This document shows positions 26,119 to 34,236 of a stretch of DNA of 64,000 nt, one piece after another; the first letter of the stretch is position 1, and each line of letters opens with the position of its first letter. This DNA comes from Longivirga sp036510975 (GTDB lineage: Bacteria; Actinomycetota; Actinomycetes; S36-B12; CAIYMF01), in NCBI GenBank assembly GCA_036510975.1, contig DATCCY010000072.1, positions 34,809 to 98,808 of the forward strand, in the 5' to 3' direction. Under the pieces are notes generated by a model. The model was not told where the DNA came from. It saw only the letters and a program-made list of their open reading frames with translations, and searched no databases. The position numbers and the translations under genes are program-made.

Positions 26119-26739
26119 TCACGACCCGTGGGCGGCGATGAAGCCGAAGACGCCGTCGGCGATGAGCTGCACGGCGATCGCGGCCAGGAGCAGGCCGGCG
26201 ATGCGGGTGAGCACGAGGATCCCCGTGGGGCGCAGGACCCGGGCGAGGAACACCGAGTAGCGCATGACCAGGTAGATCGTGACGTGGATCGCCACGATGC
26301 CGACCACGAGAGCCACCACCTCGGGCGCCGTGTCGGACTGTCGCACGAACAGGATGGTCGCGACGATCGCTCCCGGTCCGGCGAGCAGCGGCGTGCCCAG
26401 CGGCACCATCGCGACGTTGACGTCGTCGACCTCCTCCGGCTCGTCGGTCTTCCCGGTGAGCAGCTCCAAGGACACGATGAGCAGGAGCAGACCCCCCGAG
26501 GCCTGCATCGCCGGCAGCGTGATGCCCAGGAACGTCAGGATCCGGTCGCCGAAGACCGCGAACAGGACGATCACGCCGAACGAGGTCAGCGCCGCCTGGA
26601 GCGCGAGCCGGGCCATCGCCGCGGCCCCGCGGCGCGCGGTGAGCGCGAGGAAGATCGGGATGATGCCGGGCGGGTCCATGATCACGAAGAGCGTGAGGTA
26701 GACCGACCCCAGCAGCTTGGGATCGAGCCACGACGACAT
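26119..26739 (-). CDS. MarC-family integral membrane protein
   Basis: This 206-residue MarC-family protein has about six transmembrane helices and the family motifs FVIMDPPGIIPIFLALT and VPLGTPLLAGPGAIVATIL. The polar loop between helices (KTDEPEEVDDVN) is acidic. The family was once linked to antibiotic resistance, but its transport substrate is not established. There is no SD; TAGATT lies 8 nt before the ATG. Its stop overlaps a possible GTG start of the nuclease gene downstream. Confidence 0.9.
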   Translation of the reverse strand: MSSWLDPKLLGSVYLTLFVIMDPPGIIPIFLALTARRGAAAMARLALQAALTSFGVIVLFAVFGDRILTFLGITLPAMQASGGLLLLIVSLELLTGKTDEPEEVDDVNVAMVPLGTPLLAGPGAIVATILFVRQSDTAPEVVALVVGIVAIHVTIYLVMRYSVFLARVLRPTGILVLTRIAGLLLAAIAVQLIADGVFGFIAAHGS

Positions 26740-26797
26740 GGGTCGTCAATCTACGCGAGGGCCGCGCCGTCGGACCGCGGCGCGACGGTCTGCGAGG

Positions 26798-27424
26798 TCA
26801 GTCGGCGAGGTGCGGCGAGAGCAGAGCGACCGGGAGCTCGGGGAGCAGGGCACGGCTGCCGGGGTCGCGCAGGTCGACGAGCCGGAGGTCGTCGTGCACG
26901 ACCATCCACTCGTCGACCGGCCACGCCACGGCCCACAGCCACAGCCCGCCCGCCTCGCCGACGTAGGCGGCCCGGTCGGAGACGGGCAGCGACCAGAGCG
27001 CAGTGGGACGGCCGTCCGCCGTCAGCCGCGTGTCCCGCGGCAAGGAGGCCAGCTCCGGGCCAGGGTCGGTCGTGTCGAGACCCGCGTAGGACGCCCCGAG
27101 CCCGATGCCCGGTTCCTCGGCCACGAGCACGAGCTCGGCCTGGCGCGAGGTGATCCCCGGCCCCATCAGCGCGACGGCGACCGCCCGGGACGGCCCGGTC
27201 CCGCCGGTGCGGCGTACGCCGCTGACCGCCCAGCCCGGTGGCATCGGCCACGGCACCCAGACGGGGACGGCGGACGACGATGCCGCGTCGGTGAAGTGGT
27301 GGACCTCGGGCGGGCGCGCCGGGTGCAGCGGCTCGACGACACCGTGGGCGTCGCAGGTCCACGCCCCGGCGTTCTCGGGGGTCCGGAGCGTCCCCCGGCA
27401 GCGCACGCACACCGGATCGGGCAT
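26798..27424 (-). CDS. DUF6758-like zinc-ribbon protein
   Basis: This 208-residue actinobacterial protein begins with a zinc ribbon, CVRCRGTL and WTCDAHG, giving a CxxC...CxxH-type site. Its conserved body includes WVPWPMPPGWAVSGV, EPGIGLGASYAGLD and AWPVDEWMVVHDDLRLVDLR. There is no catalytic motif I know; I believe it belongs to the actinobacterial DUF6758 group. A strong SD (GGAGGACAC) precedes the ATG. It is divergent from the NUDIX gene. Confidence 0.72.
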   Translation of the reverse strand: MPDPVCVRCRGTLRTPENAGAWTCDAHGVVEPLHPARPPEVHHFTDAASSSAVPVWVPWPMPPGWAVSGVRRTGGTGPSRAVAVALMGPGITSRQAELVLVAEEPGIGLGASYAGLDTTDPGPELASLPRDTRLTADGRPTALWSLPVSDRAAYVGEAGGLWLWAVAWPVDEWMVVHDDLRLVDLRDPGSRALLPELPVALLSPHLAD

Positions 27425-27496
27425 GTGTCCTCCGGGGAGGACGTTCTCCTGCCGCAGGTGCGCAGTCAAGTGCGGGGCGGAGGTCACACTGGGTGG

Positions 27497-27916
27497 GTGA
27501 CCGACGACTCCCCTCGACGTGTGCCGTGCGCCGCAGCGGTCGTGGTCCACGAGGGGCGGCTGCTGGTCGTGCGGCGCGGCCGGGAGCCGGGCCGCGGACG
27601 CTGGTCCGTGCCGGGCGGTCGGGTCGAGCCGGGCGAGTCGGTGGCACGGGCCTGCGCCCGTGAGGTCCGCGAGGAGACCGGGCTCGACGTCGAGGTCGGT
27701 GCGGTCGTCGGACGCGTGGAGCGGGCCGCCCCGGACGGCGCGACCTATGTCATCGACGATCTCGCCTGCACCGTGCGCGGCTCCACGACGCCGACCGCCG
27801 GCGACGACGCGGACGAGGTCCGCTGGGTCACCCGGGACGAGCTCGCCGAGCTGCCCCTCGTCGACCTCCTGCTCGAGACCCTCGACGGCTGGGGCGTGCT
27901 CGACTCGCTGCGCTGA
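27497..27916 (+). CDS. NUDIX hydrolase
   Basis: This 139-residue NUDIX hydrolase carries a complete NUDIX box: GGRVEPGESVARACAREVRE followed by ETGLDV, which fits GX5EX7REUXEEXGU. It would hydrolyse a nucleoside-diphosphate derivative with Mg2+. The N-terminal PCAAAVVVHEGRLLVVRRGR resembles the MutT/ADP-ribose type, but the substrate is not predictable. The start is GTG; an imperfect CACACT lies upstream. It is followed by a very strong hairpin terminator. Confidence 0.88.
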   Translation: MTDDSPRRVPCAAAVVVHEGRLLVVRRGREPGRGRWSVPGGRVEPGESVARACAREVREETGLDVEVGAVVGRVERAAPDGATYVIDDLACTVRGSTTPTAGDDADEVRWVTRDELAELPLVDLLLETLDGWGVLDSLR

Positions 27917-27950
27917 CGCTGCGGCTCCCGGCGCCGGCCCTCGTGCTCGA

Positions 27951-27978
27951 GGGGGTGCACCCGATGCGGTGCACCCCC
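27951..27978. terminator. Strong hairpin terminator between convergent genes
   Basis: GGGGGTGCACC-CGATGC-GGTGCACCCCC is a perfect 11-bp stem with a 6-nt loop. It lies between the NUDIX gene and the convergent DUF1269 gene and is well placed to end both transcripts. Confidence 0.75.
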
Positions 27979-27996
27979 TTGCTGCCGCACAGGCGA

Positions 27997-28584
27997 TCAG
28001 GCCTCGGGCTTGGCCTCTCCCTCGGACTCCTTGGCCGCGGCCTTGATGTCGTCGGCGAGCACGTCGTCGACCGCCTTCTCGACGATCGCGTTGGCCTTGT
28101 CGAGGGCCTTGCGGATCTCGATCACACCGGGGTCGGAGACCAGCGCGAGGATGCCGGAGTGTCCGGGCTGGATGGCGTCGGCGAGCTCGGCCTCGAGCTC
28201 GTTCTTGTGGTGGGTCTCGCGCAGCTTGCCGACCGCGGCGCCACCGGCACCGAGGACGACGGCGCTGCCGATGATCGACGGCGGGAACAGGACGCCGAGC
28301 ACGACGCCACCCACGACGCCCCAGCCGAGGCCGCGGCGGGTGCTGTGGTCGGTGGCCTTCTGCACCTCGACCTGGCCGTCGGCCTCGCGCTTGATGACGA
28401 GGACGCCCTCGATCTCGACGCGCTTGCCGTCCTCGACCTCCTTGAGGAGCTCGTAGGCCTCCCACGCGGTCTCGGTGTCGCTGAAGTCGGCGACGAACAG
28501 GGTGTAGGCACCGTCGGAGATGGCCGTGGCCTCGACCGTGAGGTCGCTCGCGTCGGTGGCGGCGGGCGTGGTGTCTTCGGACAT
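27997..28584 (-). CDS. DUF1269-family membrane-associated protein
   Basis: This 195-residue protein has an alpha/beta N-terminal half (TLFVADFSDTETAWEAYELL, then a VEIEGVLVIKRE strand). A glycine-rich hydrophobic hairpin follows (about residues 85-115, GWGVVGGVVLGVLFPPSIIG). The C-terminal helical tail is rich in Lys, Glu and Ala. This matches DUF1269. The function is unknown; members often sit among stress genes. AGGAG precedes the ATG. Confidence 0.8.
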   Translation of the reverse strand: MSEDTTPAATDASDLTVEATAISDGAYTLFVADFSDTETAWEAYELLKEVEDGKRVEIEGVLVIKREADGQVEVQKATDHSTRRGLGWGVVGGVVLGVLFPPSIIGSAVVLGAGGAAVGKLRETHHKNELEAELADAIQPGHSGILALVSDPGVIEIRKALDKANAIVEKAVDDVLADDIKAAAKESEGEAKPEA

Positions 28585-28694
28585 GTCAGGACTCCTGGTT
28601 CGGCGGTCGACGCGCGGAGTGCCGCGACGTCGGGACACGACGACCCTAGACCGACCGTCGGGACCCGGCTCGGGCCATCGCGGGATTCATCCGA

Positions 28695-29828
28695 TCAGGA
28701 CGAGGGAGCCGGGCGCGGCGGGAGCCAGGTCACGGGGAGGCCGTGCGCCGGCGAGTCCGCGTACTGCACCGGATCGCCCGGATCGGCGGCACACGCCGAC
28801 TGGCGGGGCGGGACGGGCCACCAGTGGGCGACGAGGGCGTGGGACGACGCGAAGGTGTCGCCGAGGTACTCGCGCGCGACGCGGACCACGGGCGCGTCGG
28901 CCGAGGCCATCGCGCCGAGCCGGTCGAAGCACTGCTCGGCCTCCGCGCGCTTCTCCGCGGACAGGTAGAACCAGGTCGAGGAGTGCCACACCACCAGCAC
29001 GCTGCCGGGACGCGGCCGCAGGGTGCGCAGGTGATCGACGAGGTCGGAGCGCACCAGGGTCACGGAGACGGTCTCGAAGAGGCGGTAGGCCGCGCGCAAC
29101 CGGTCGAGCCGCTCGGCCTGGTCCGGCCACACGAACGACGTCAGGTGCAGCCGGCCCTCGGTCGTCGTGACGTCGACGGGGTCGAGGTCGCAGCCGATCC
29201 GTTCGGCGACGGTGGGCGCCACGTCGTCGGGTGGCAACGGGTCGCCCTCCCACGCGTCGTCGAGGCGCAGCGGCGAGCCGAGCGGTCCGACGCCGCCGCC
29301 GGGCCAGGTGACCCGGACCCGGTCGGCGAGCAGGTTCAGACCCGCGGAGGCGCCGAGCTCGTGCAGGCGGACCGGGAGGTCGTACGCCGCAGCCACCAGC
29401 TGCAGGGCGCCGGCGAGCGCGGCCGTGCGGCCGGGGTCGTTGGTCTGCGGCGGCGACGCCAGCAGCCCGGGGAGCCGCTCCTCGTGGGCGGCCAGTGCGT
29501 CGACCCACGCCCGGTAGCAGGCACCGCGGCCGTTCGCGTCGCTCGGCGCGGTGCCCCCGACCGACGGGAACCACAGCGCCAGCGCCGGCGCCGCGCGCTC
29601 GAGCACGAGCCGGTGCGCCGCGCCCAGGACGCGCAGCGGCACCAGGTCGCCGGTGCGGGAGTCGGCCCACGGTGCCAGCAGGTCGGTGAGTCGGCTCGGG
29701 CCGGTGAGGTCCAGCGACGCGGCGCGGCAGAGGTCGGCGTACATCCGGGATCCGTTGCGCAGGGCGGCGTGGTGCTGCTGCGCGAAGGCGGACGCGAGCC
29801 CTAGTCGGTCCTCGAACTCGTGCGCCAC
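28695..29828 (-). CDS. DUF2332 family protein
   Basis: This 377-residue protein has the DUF2332 signatures: LHELGASAGLNLLADR, a VVWHSSTWFYLS motif and a C-terminal HALVAHWWPVPP. The LGASAGLNL loop resembles the SAM-binding loop of methyltransferases, but activity has not been shown for the family as far as I know. The GTG start lies close behind the stress-type membrane protein gene (4-nt gap), so the two are probably cotranscribed. Confidence 0.85.
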   Translation of the reverse strand: MAHEFEDRLGLASAFAQQHHAALRNGSRMYADLCRAASLDLTGPSRLTDLLAPWADSRTGDLVPLRVLGAAHRLVLERAAPALALWFPSVGGTAPSDANGRGACYRAWVDALAAHEERLPGLLASPPQTNDPGRTAALAGALQLVAAAYDLPVRLHELGASAGLNLLADRVRVTWPGGGVGPLGSPLRLDDAWEGDPLPPDDVAPTVAERIGCDLDPVDVTTTEGRLHLTSFVWPDQAERLDRLRAAYRLFETVSVTLVRSDLVDHLRTLRPRPGSVLVVWHSSTWFYLSAEKRAEAEQCFDRLGAMASADAPVVRVAREYLGDTFASSHALVAHWWPVPPRQSACAADPGDPVQYADSPAHGLPVTWLPPRPAPSS

Positions 29829-29832
29829 GGGG

Positions 29833-30441
29833 TCAGGCGGTGGCGGGCGGCAGGCCGTCGCTGGTCTCGGCGACCGCGTCGGTCGCCTTCTGCACAGCCT
29901 CGTCGATCGCCGACTGCGTCGGCGCGGTCGCGGTGGGCCCGGGCGGTTCGGGCGGCCAGGAGCCCCCGAGGCCGAGGATCCGGCGCGCCTCGCCGATGAC
30001 CGCCTGCTCGCAGAGCACGTCGTAGCGCGACGCCTGGAGCTGCTGGCGCGAGACGAAGTCGCGCTTGCCTCCCGTCATCGCGTGCGAGACGAGGCCCCAC
30101 ACGATGCCGAAGGCTGCGCCGTAGAGCAGGCCGAGGCCGACGAGAGGGAGGAGCCCCCCGGTGGTGCCGCTGAAGAGCCCCACGAACAGTCCGATCGCCG
30201 TACCGAACCACGCACCGGTGAACATCCCCGACATGGCGGCGCGGCCCCAGGTGAGCCGTCCGAGAACCGACTCGACGATGCGGACGTCGACCCCGACGAT
30301 CGCGACGTTCTGCACCGGGAAGCCGTTGTCCGACAGCGTGTCGACGGCCTTCTGGGCGCCGGCGTAGTCGTCGTAAGACGTCAGCACGGGACGACGCGTC
30401 ACATCCATCGCCGCGTTGCGCGGCCCCATCGAAGTGCTCAT
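29833..30441 (-). CDS. General-stress-protein (17M-like) membrane protein
   Basis: This 202-residue protein has an N-terminal domain with SYDDYAGAQKAVDTLSDNGF, the pattern of the general-stress 17M/YflT family. A hydrophobic glycine-rich hairpin follows (about residues 70-115), then a Pro/Ala-rich tail. ATG 30441 was chosen; GTG 30450 is possible, and GGAGG lies unusually close to the start. Related proteins accompany stress-induced genes in actinobacteria. The function is unknown. Confidence 0.75.
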   Translation of the reverse strand: MSTSMGPRNAAMDVTRRPVLTSYDDYAGAQKAVDTLSDNGFPVQNVAIVGVDVRIVESVLGRLTWGRAAMSGMFTGAWFGTAIGLFVGLFSGTTGGLLPLVGLGLLYGAAFGIVWGLVSHAMTGGKRDFVSRQQLQASRYDVLCEQAVIGEARRILGLGGSWPPEPPGPTATAPTQSAIDEAVQKATDAVAETSDGLPPATA

Positions 30442-30466
30442 GCCCTCCACCCTAGGCCGGGGTCGC

Positions 30467-31669
30467 TCAGCGGCGCTTGTAGTCCTCGAGGAGGCGGCGA
30501 CCGATGATCATGCGCTGGATGTCGGCGGTGCCCTCGCCGATGAGGAGCATCGGGGCCTCGCGGTAGAGGCGCTCGATCTCGTACTCCTTGGCGTAGCCGT
30601 AGCCGCCGTGGATCCGGAAGGAGTCCTCGACGACCTCCTTGCAGTACTCGGACGCGAGGTACTTCGCCATGCCGGCCTCGAGGTCGTTGCGCTCGCCCGC
30701 GTCCTTCTTGCGCGCGGCCTTGACCATCATCTGGTGCGCGGCCTCGACCTTCACGGCCATGTCGGCGAGGCGGAACTGAACCGCCTGGTGCTCGGCGATC
30801 TGCTTGCCGAAGGTGTGCCGCTGCTGGGCGTAGTCGATGCCGAGCTCGAACGCGCGCAGCGCGAGACCGCAGGCGCGGGCGGCGACGTTGACACGGCCGA
30901 CCTCGACGCCGTCCATCATCTGGTAGAAGCCCTTGCCCGGCTCACCACCGAGGACCCGGTCGGCGGGGATGCGCAGGCCGTCCATCACCAGCTCGGTGGT
31001 GTCGACGCCCTTGTAGCCCATCTTGTCGATCTTCCCGGGGATGGTGAGTCCCGGGCGGACCTCGCCGAACCCGGCGGGCTTCTCGACCAGGAACGTGGTC
31101 ATCTTCTTGTAGACGCTCGCGCCCTCGGGCGCCTCGGCGTCGGTGCGCACGAGGACGGCCGTCAGCGTGGAGCTGCCGCCGTTGGTGAGCCACATCTTCG
31201 CGCCGTTGAGGACGAAGTCGTCGCCGTCGCGCACGGCCTTCGAGGTGATGGCGGAGACGTCGGACCCGCAGTGCGGCTCGGACATCGAGAAAGACCCGCG
31301 GACCTCGCCGGTGGCCATCCTCGGCAGGAAGTACTGCTTCTGCTCCTCCGTGCCGTGCTGCATCAGCATGTAGGCCACGATGAAGTGCGTGTTCACGATG
31401 CCGGACACCGACATCCAGCCGCGGGCGATCTCCTCCACGCACAGCGCGTAGGTCAACAGCGACTCGCCCAGGCCGCCGTACTCCTCGGGGATCATCAGAC
31501 CGAAGATCCCCATGTCCTTCATGCCCTCGACGATCTCCGTCGGGTACTCGTCGGCGTGCTCGAGCTCCTGCGCCGCGGGGATGATCTCCTTCTCGACGAA
31601 CTCGTGCACCGCCTCGAGGATCGCGCTCTGGTCCTCGCTGAGTCCCTCGGTCTGCGCCAGCCGGCCCAT
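30467..31669 (-). CDS. Acyl-CoA dehydrogenase
   Basis: This 400-residue FAD-dependent acyl-CoA dehydrogenase has GSFSMSEPHCGSDVSAI (flavin-binding region), the RHTFGKQIAEHQAVQFRLAD helix and a C-terminal EDSFRIHGGYGYAKEYEIER containing the likely catalytic Glu. It would introduce an alpha-beta double bond in an acyl-CoA, in fatty-acid or branched-chain amino acid breakdown; chain preference cannot be read. An SD (AGAGGA) supports ATG 31669; the open frame beyond it has shadow-type composition. Confidence 0.93.
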   Translation of the reverse strand: MGRLAQTEGLSEDQSAILEAVHEFVEKEIIPAAQELEHADEYPTEIVEGMKDMGIFGLMIPEEYGGLGESLLTYALCVEEIARGWMSVSGIVNTHFIVAYMLMQHGTEEQKQYFLPRMATGEVRGSFSMSEPHCGSDVSAITSKAVRDGDDFVLNGAKMWLTNGGSSTLTAVLVRTDAEAPEGASVYKKMTTFLVEKPAGFGEVRPGLTIPGKIDKMGYKGVDTTELVMDGLRIPADRVLGGEPGKGFYQMMDGVEVGRVNVAARACGLALRAFELGIDYAQQRHTFGKQIAEHQAVQFRLADMAVKVEAAHQMMVKAARKKDAGERNDLEAGMAKYLASEYCKEVVEDSFRIHGGYGYAKEYEIERLYREAPMLLIGEGTADIQRMIIGRRLLEDYKRR

Positions 31670-31804
31670 GGCTCGTTCCTCTCGCGTGTCGGCGTCCCGC
31701 GCGTGCTCGCGGCGGGCGCTGGAGTCCTGCTCCGGAGTATTGCCTCCCGCCCTCCCGCTTCTGCTGTCGGGTGGGGTCGCTCGAACGGGCAATGTAAAGC
31801 AGAT

Positions 31805-31857
31805 TTGACGTCGAGTCTGATCTTCTTTACCTTGAGGTATGTCAAGAATGTTAGACA
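31805..31857 (+). promoter_or_regulatory. Promoter with overlapping operator dyads before the membrane protein/XRE pair
   Basis: TTGACG (31805-31810), a 17-nt spacer and TACCTT (31828-31833) give a good sigma70-type promoter. Dyads TACCT-TG-AGGTA (31828-31839) and CTTGA-GGTATG-TCAAG (31831-31846) overlap the -10, and ATGTC...GACAT (31838-31857) follows. The local sequence is unusually AT-rich. Autorepression by the XRE protein encoded in this operon is likely. Confidence 0.6.
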
Positions 31858-31868
31858 TCGGAGGAACC

Positions 31869-32297
31869 ATGGCTCACCAGGAGAAGCGCGCCTGGATCAT
31901 GCTCGTCGTCACGCTCGTCGTCTACCCGGCGTACGTCGTGATCGTGCTGCGGAACGCCGCGGACGGACCGCTCGTCGACGTCGCCTACGCGTCGACCCTG
32001 CTGTGGTCGATCGGCATCGCCATCGCCGCCAACATCGTGCTCGACATCGCCACCTCGATGGGCACGCCGCGCAGCGAGTACAAGGCCGACGCCCGCGACA
32101 AGGAGATCGCCCGCGTCGGCGACCTCACCGGGCAGTCGCTGCTCGTAGTCGGAGCCGTCGCCGCCATGGTGCTCGCGATGCTCGACACCAACCAGTTCTG
32201 GATCGCGAACGTCCTCTACCTGGGATTCGTCCTCTCCGCCCTCCTCGGTTCGCTGGCGAAGATCGCCGGCTACCGCGACGGGTTCCAGACATGGTGA
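31869..32297 (+). CDS. Four-helix membrane protein, cotranscribed with an XRE regulator
   Basis: This 142-residue protein has four transmembrane helices (about 10-30, 42-62, 90-110 and 115-135) separated by a charged loop ending ADARDKEIARVGD. GGAGG precedes the ATG. The gene overlaps the following small HTH gene. Such small membrane protein/HTH pairs are common in Gram-positive bacteria; the function of the membrane member is not known. Confidence 0.78.
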   Translation: MAHQEKRAWIMLVVTLVVYPAYVVIVLRNAADGPLVDVAYASTLLWSIGIAIAANIVLDIATSMGTPRSEYKADARDKEIARVGDLTGQSLLVVGAVAAMVLAMLDTNQFWIANVLYLGFVLSALLGSLAKIAGYRDGFQTW

Positions 32298-32512
32298 AGC
32301 CGACGCGCGTCACGAACTCGATCCGCACCCTGCGCTTCGCGCACGGCGAGATGACCCAGGCCGACCTCGCGGAGCGCATCGGCGTCACGCGGCAGACCGT
32401 CATCGCGATCGAGCAGGGCAAGTACTCGCCCTCGCTCGAGGTCGCGTTCCAGATCGCCCACGTCTTCGGCGTCCCGCTCGACGACGTGTTCCAGTACCCC
32501 GAATCGGAGTGA
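32291..32512 (+). CDS. XRE-family small helix-turn-helix regulator
   Basis: This 73-residue protein is essentially one HTH_3 domain (MTQADLAERIGVTRQTVIAI, EQGKYSPSLEVAFQIAHVFG), with the C-terminal PLDDVFQYPESE typical of the YvaO/YozG-like group. Its ATG overlaps the end of the membrane protein gene, giving translational coupling. Dyads over the operon promoter (31828-31857) are candidate binding sites for it. Confidence 0.9.
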   Translation: MVKPTRVTNSIRTLRFAHGEMTQADLAERIGVTRQTVIAIEQGKYSPSLEVAFQIAHVFGVPLDDVFQYPESE

Positions 32513-32517
32513 TCACC

Positions 32518-33504
32518 ATGAAGGCCATCGTCCAGGACGCGTACGGCGACATCGACGTGCTGCGGCTCGACGACGTCGAGGTCCCCGCCATGGGTCCGAC
32601 CGACGTCCTCGTGCGGGTGCACGCGGCCGGGGTCGACCCCGGCGTGTGGCACCTCATGACGGGGCGGCCCTACCTCGTGCGCGCGCTCGGCTTCGGCCTG
32701 CGCGCACCGAAGGTCCGGGTTCGCGGCCGCGACGTGTCCGGCGTCGTCGAGGCGGTCGGGCGCGATGTGACGCGCTTCGCCGTCGGCGACGAGGTCTACG
32801 GCACCTGCGAGACCGGATCGTTCGCGGAGCTCGCCGTCTCCCCGGAGAAGCGGCTCGCCCACAAGCCGGCGACGCTCACCTTCGAGCAGGCTTCGACGGT
32901 CCCGATCTCCGGTCTCACTGCGCTGCAGGCCGTCCGCGACGTCGTGCACGTGGGCAGCGGTCAGAAGCTGCTCGTCATCGGCGCCGGTGGCGGCGTGGGC
33001 TCGTTCGCCGTGCAGATCGCGACCGCGTACGGAGCCGACGTCACCGGCGTGTGCTCGGCCGGCAACGCCGACCTCGTCCGATCGCTGGGAGCCGTCGACG
33101 TCATCGACTACGCCGTCGAGGAGATCGACTCGCGCGGCCCGGTGTTCGACGCGATCGTCGATACCGCCGGCAACCGCAAGCTCTCGTTGCTGCGCCGAGC
33201 GCTGACGCCGACCGGGGTCGCCGGCATCGTCGGCGGCGAGGCAGGATCCGGGGCGGTGTTCGGCGGCTTCGAGCGCCAGCTCGGCGCACCGCTCACCTCG
33301 TTGTTCGGCGGGCAGAAGCTGCGCCCCGTCACCGCGAAGGAGAACGCCGCCGACCTCGAGGTGATGACCGGGCTCATCGACTCGGGTGCCGTGACGCCGG
33401 CGGTCGGTCGCGTCTACCCGCTGGCGGACGCTCCGCTGGCCATCCGCGACAACCACGACGGTCACGCCCGCGGCAAGGCCGTCGTGAGCGTCATCCCGTC
33501 CTGA
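32518..33504 (+). CDS. Zinc-less alcohol dehydrogenase/quinone-oxidoreductase-like MDR protein
   Basis: This 328-residue medium-chain dehydrogenase/reductase begins MKAIVQDAYGDIDVLRLDDV and has RGRDVSGVVEAVGRDV, VGDEVYGT and the NAD(P)-binding loop VIGAGGGVGSFAVQIA. The structural-zinc four-Cys cluster is absent, as in quinone oxidoreductases. It would reduce quinones or enones with NAD(P)H. It follows the XRE gene by 5 nt, so it may be the third gene of the same transcript; GGAG lies 10 nt before the ATG. Confidence 0.88.
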   Translation: MKAIVQDAYGDIDVLRLDDVEVPAMGPTDVLVRVHAAGVDPGVWHLMTGRPYLVRALGFGLRAPKVRVRGRDVSGVVEAVGRDVTRFAVGDEVYGTCETGSFAELAVSPEKRLAHKPATLTFEQASTVPISGLTALQAVRDVVHVGSGQKLLVIGAGGGVGSFAVQIATAYGADVTGVCSAGNADLVRSLGAVDVIDYAVEEIDSRGPVFDAIVDTAGNRKLSLLRRALTPTGVAGIVGGEAGSGAVFGGFERQLGAPLTSLFGGQKLRPVTAKENAADLEVMTGLIDSGAVTPAVGRVYPLADAPLAIRDNHDGHARGKAVVSVIPS

Positions 33505-33677
33505 GCTCCGCGGCCGAGGCGCACGAACGACGGGTGCCGCCTCGGGTCGGAGTTGACTGTCGGAGGCCCCAGTTCGACTGAGCGCCACGATCGTCGACGC
33601 GAAACCCGTTGCGCTGCATGCGAAATCGGGTGCGTCGGGTCTTGACGCGAGTCGCACTGGTGTACGAGGATGGAGCC

Positions 33678-34108
33678 GTGGCGAACCGACCCGACCGTGA
33701 CGACGAGCGCCCCGGCGCGGTCGACCCGTCGGTGTCGGGCACGCCGTCGAGGCCGCCGAGTCGGCGTTCGCCGAAGCCGGTGAGTCGGCGTTCGAGTTCG
33801 CCGAGTCGGCGTTCGGGGAGGTCGTGCTGCGCTCGTCGGATGTCGCCGAAGCCGAGGCCGCCTGGTCCGGGCTCACCGTCCCCACCCGCTACGTCACCGG
33901 GAGCCGGGACCCGTTCTTCGGACGCAAGCACGCGGACCGGACAGCGGCACTGCGACCCTCGCCCGAACGCAGCGCGGTGCTGCTTGAGGGGGCTGGGCAC
34001 CACCCGCGCTTGGACGTGCCCCTGCAGCTGCTCACAGTCCTGATCCAGGTCATCGGCGAGAGCGGTGTGCACCATGCCCTGACGGAGCCGGGGACCGAGG
34101 CCGTGTGA
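33678..34108 (+). pseudogene. Decayed alpha/beta hydrolase gene
   Basis: A GTG at 33678 with upstream GGAG starts VANRPDRDDERPGAVDPSVS, but the likely continuation lies in another frame from about 33734. There, repeated ESAF units lead into LTVPTRYVTGSRDPFFG and LLEGAGHHPRLDVP, which are the acid and His regions of an alpha/beta hydrolase. The nucleophile elbow and oxyanion region are missing. TTGACG at 33642 could be an old promoter. The 733-nt gap 33505-34236 holds nothing else I can support. Confidence 0.55.
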
Positions 34109-34236
34109 CTGCCGACCCCGAGCCCAAGGACAGAGAGGGGATGCCAAGGGGGCTGCCGGTGGCAAGGTGTGCGGGAGCCGATACGGCCGGTCCGCTGGGC
34201 GAGGCGGAACGGCAGCGATGTCGGGCCGGGGTGGGC

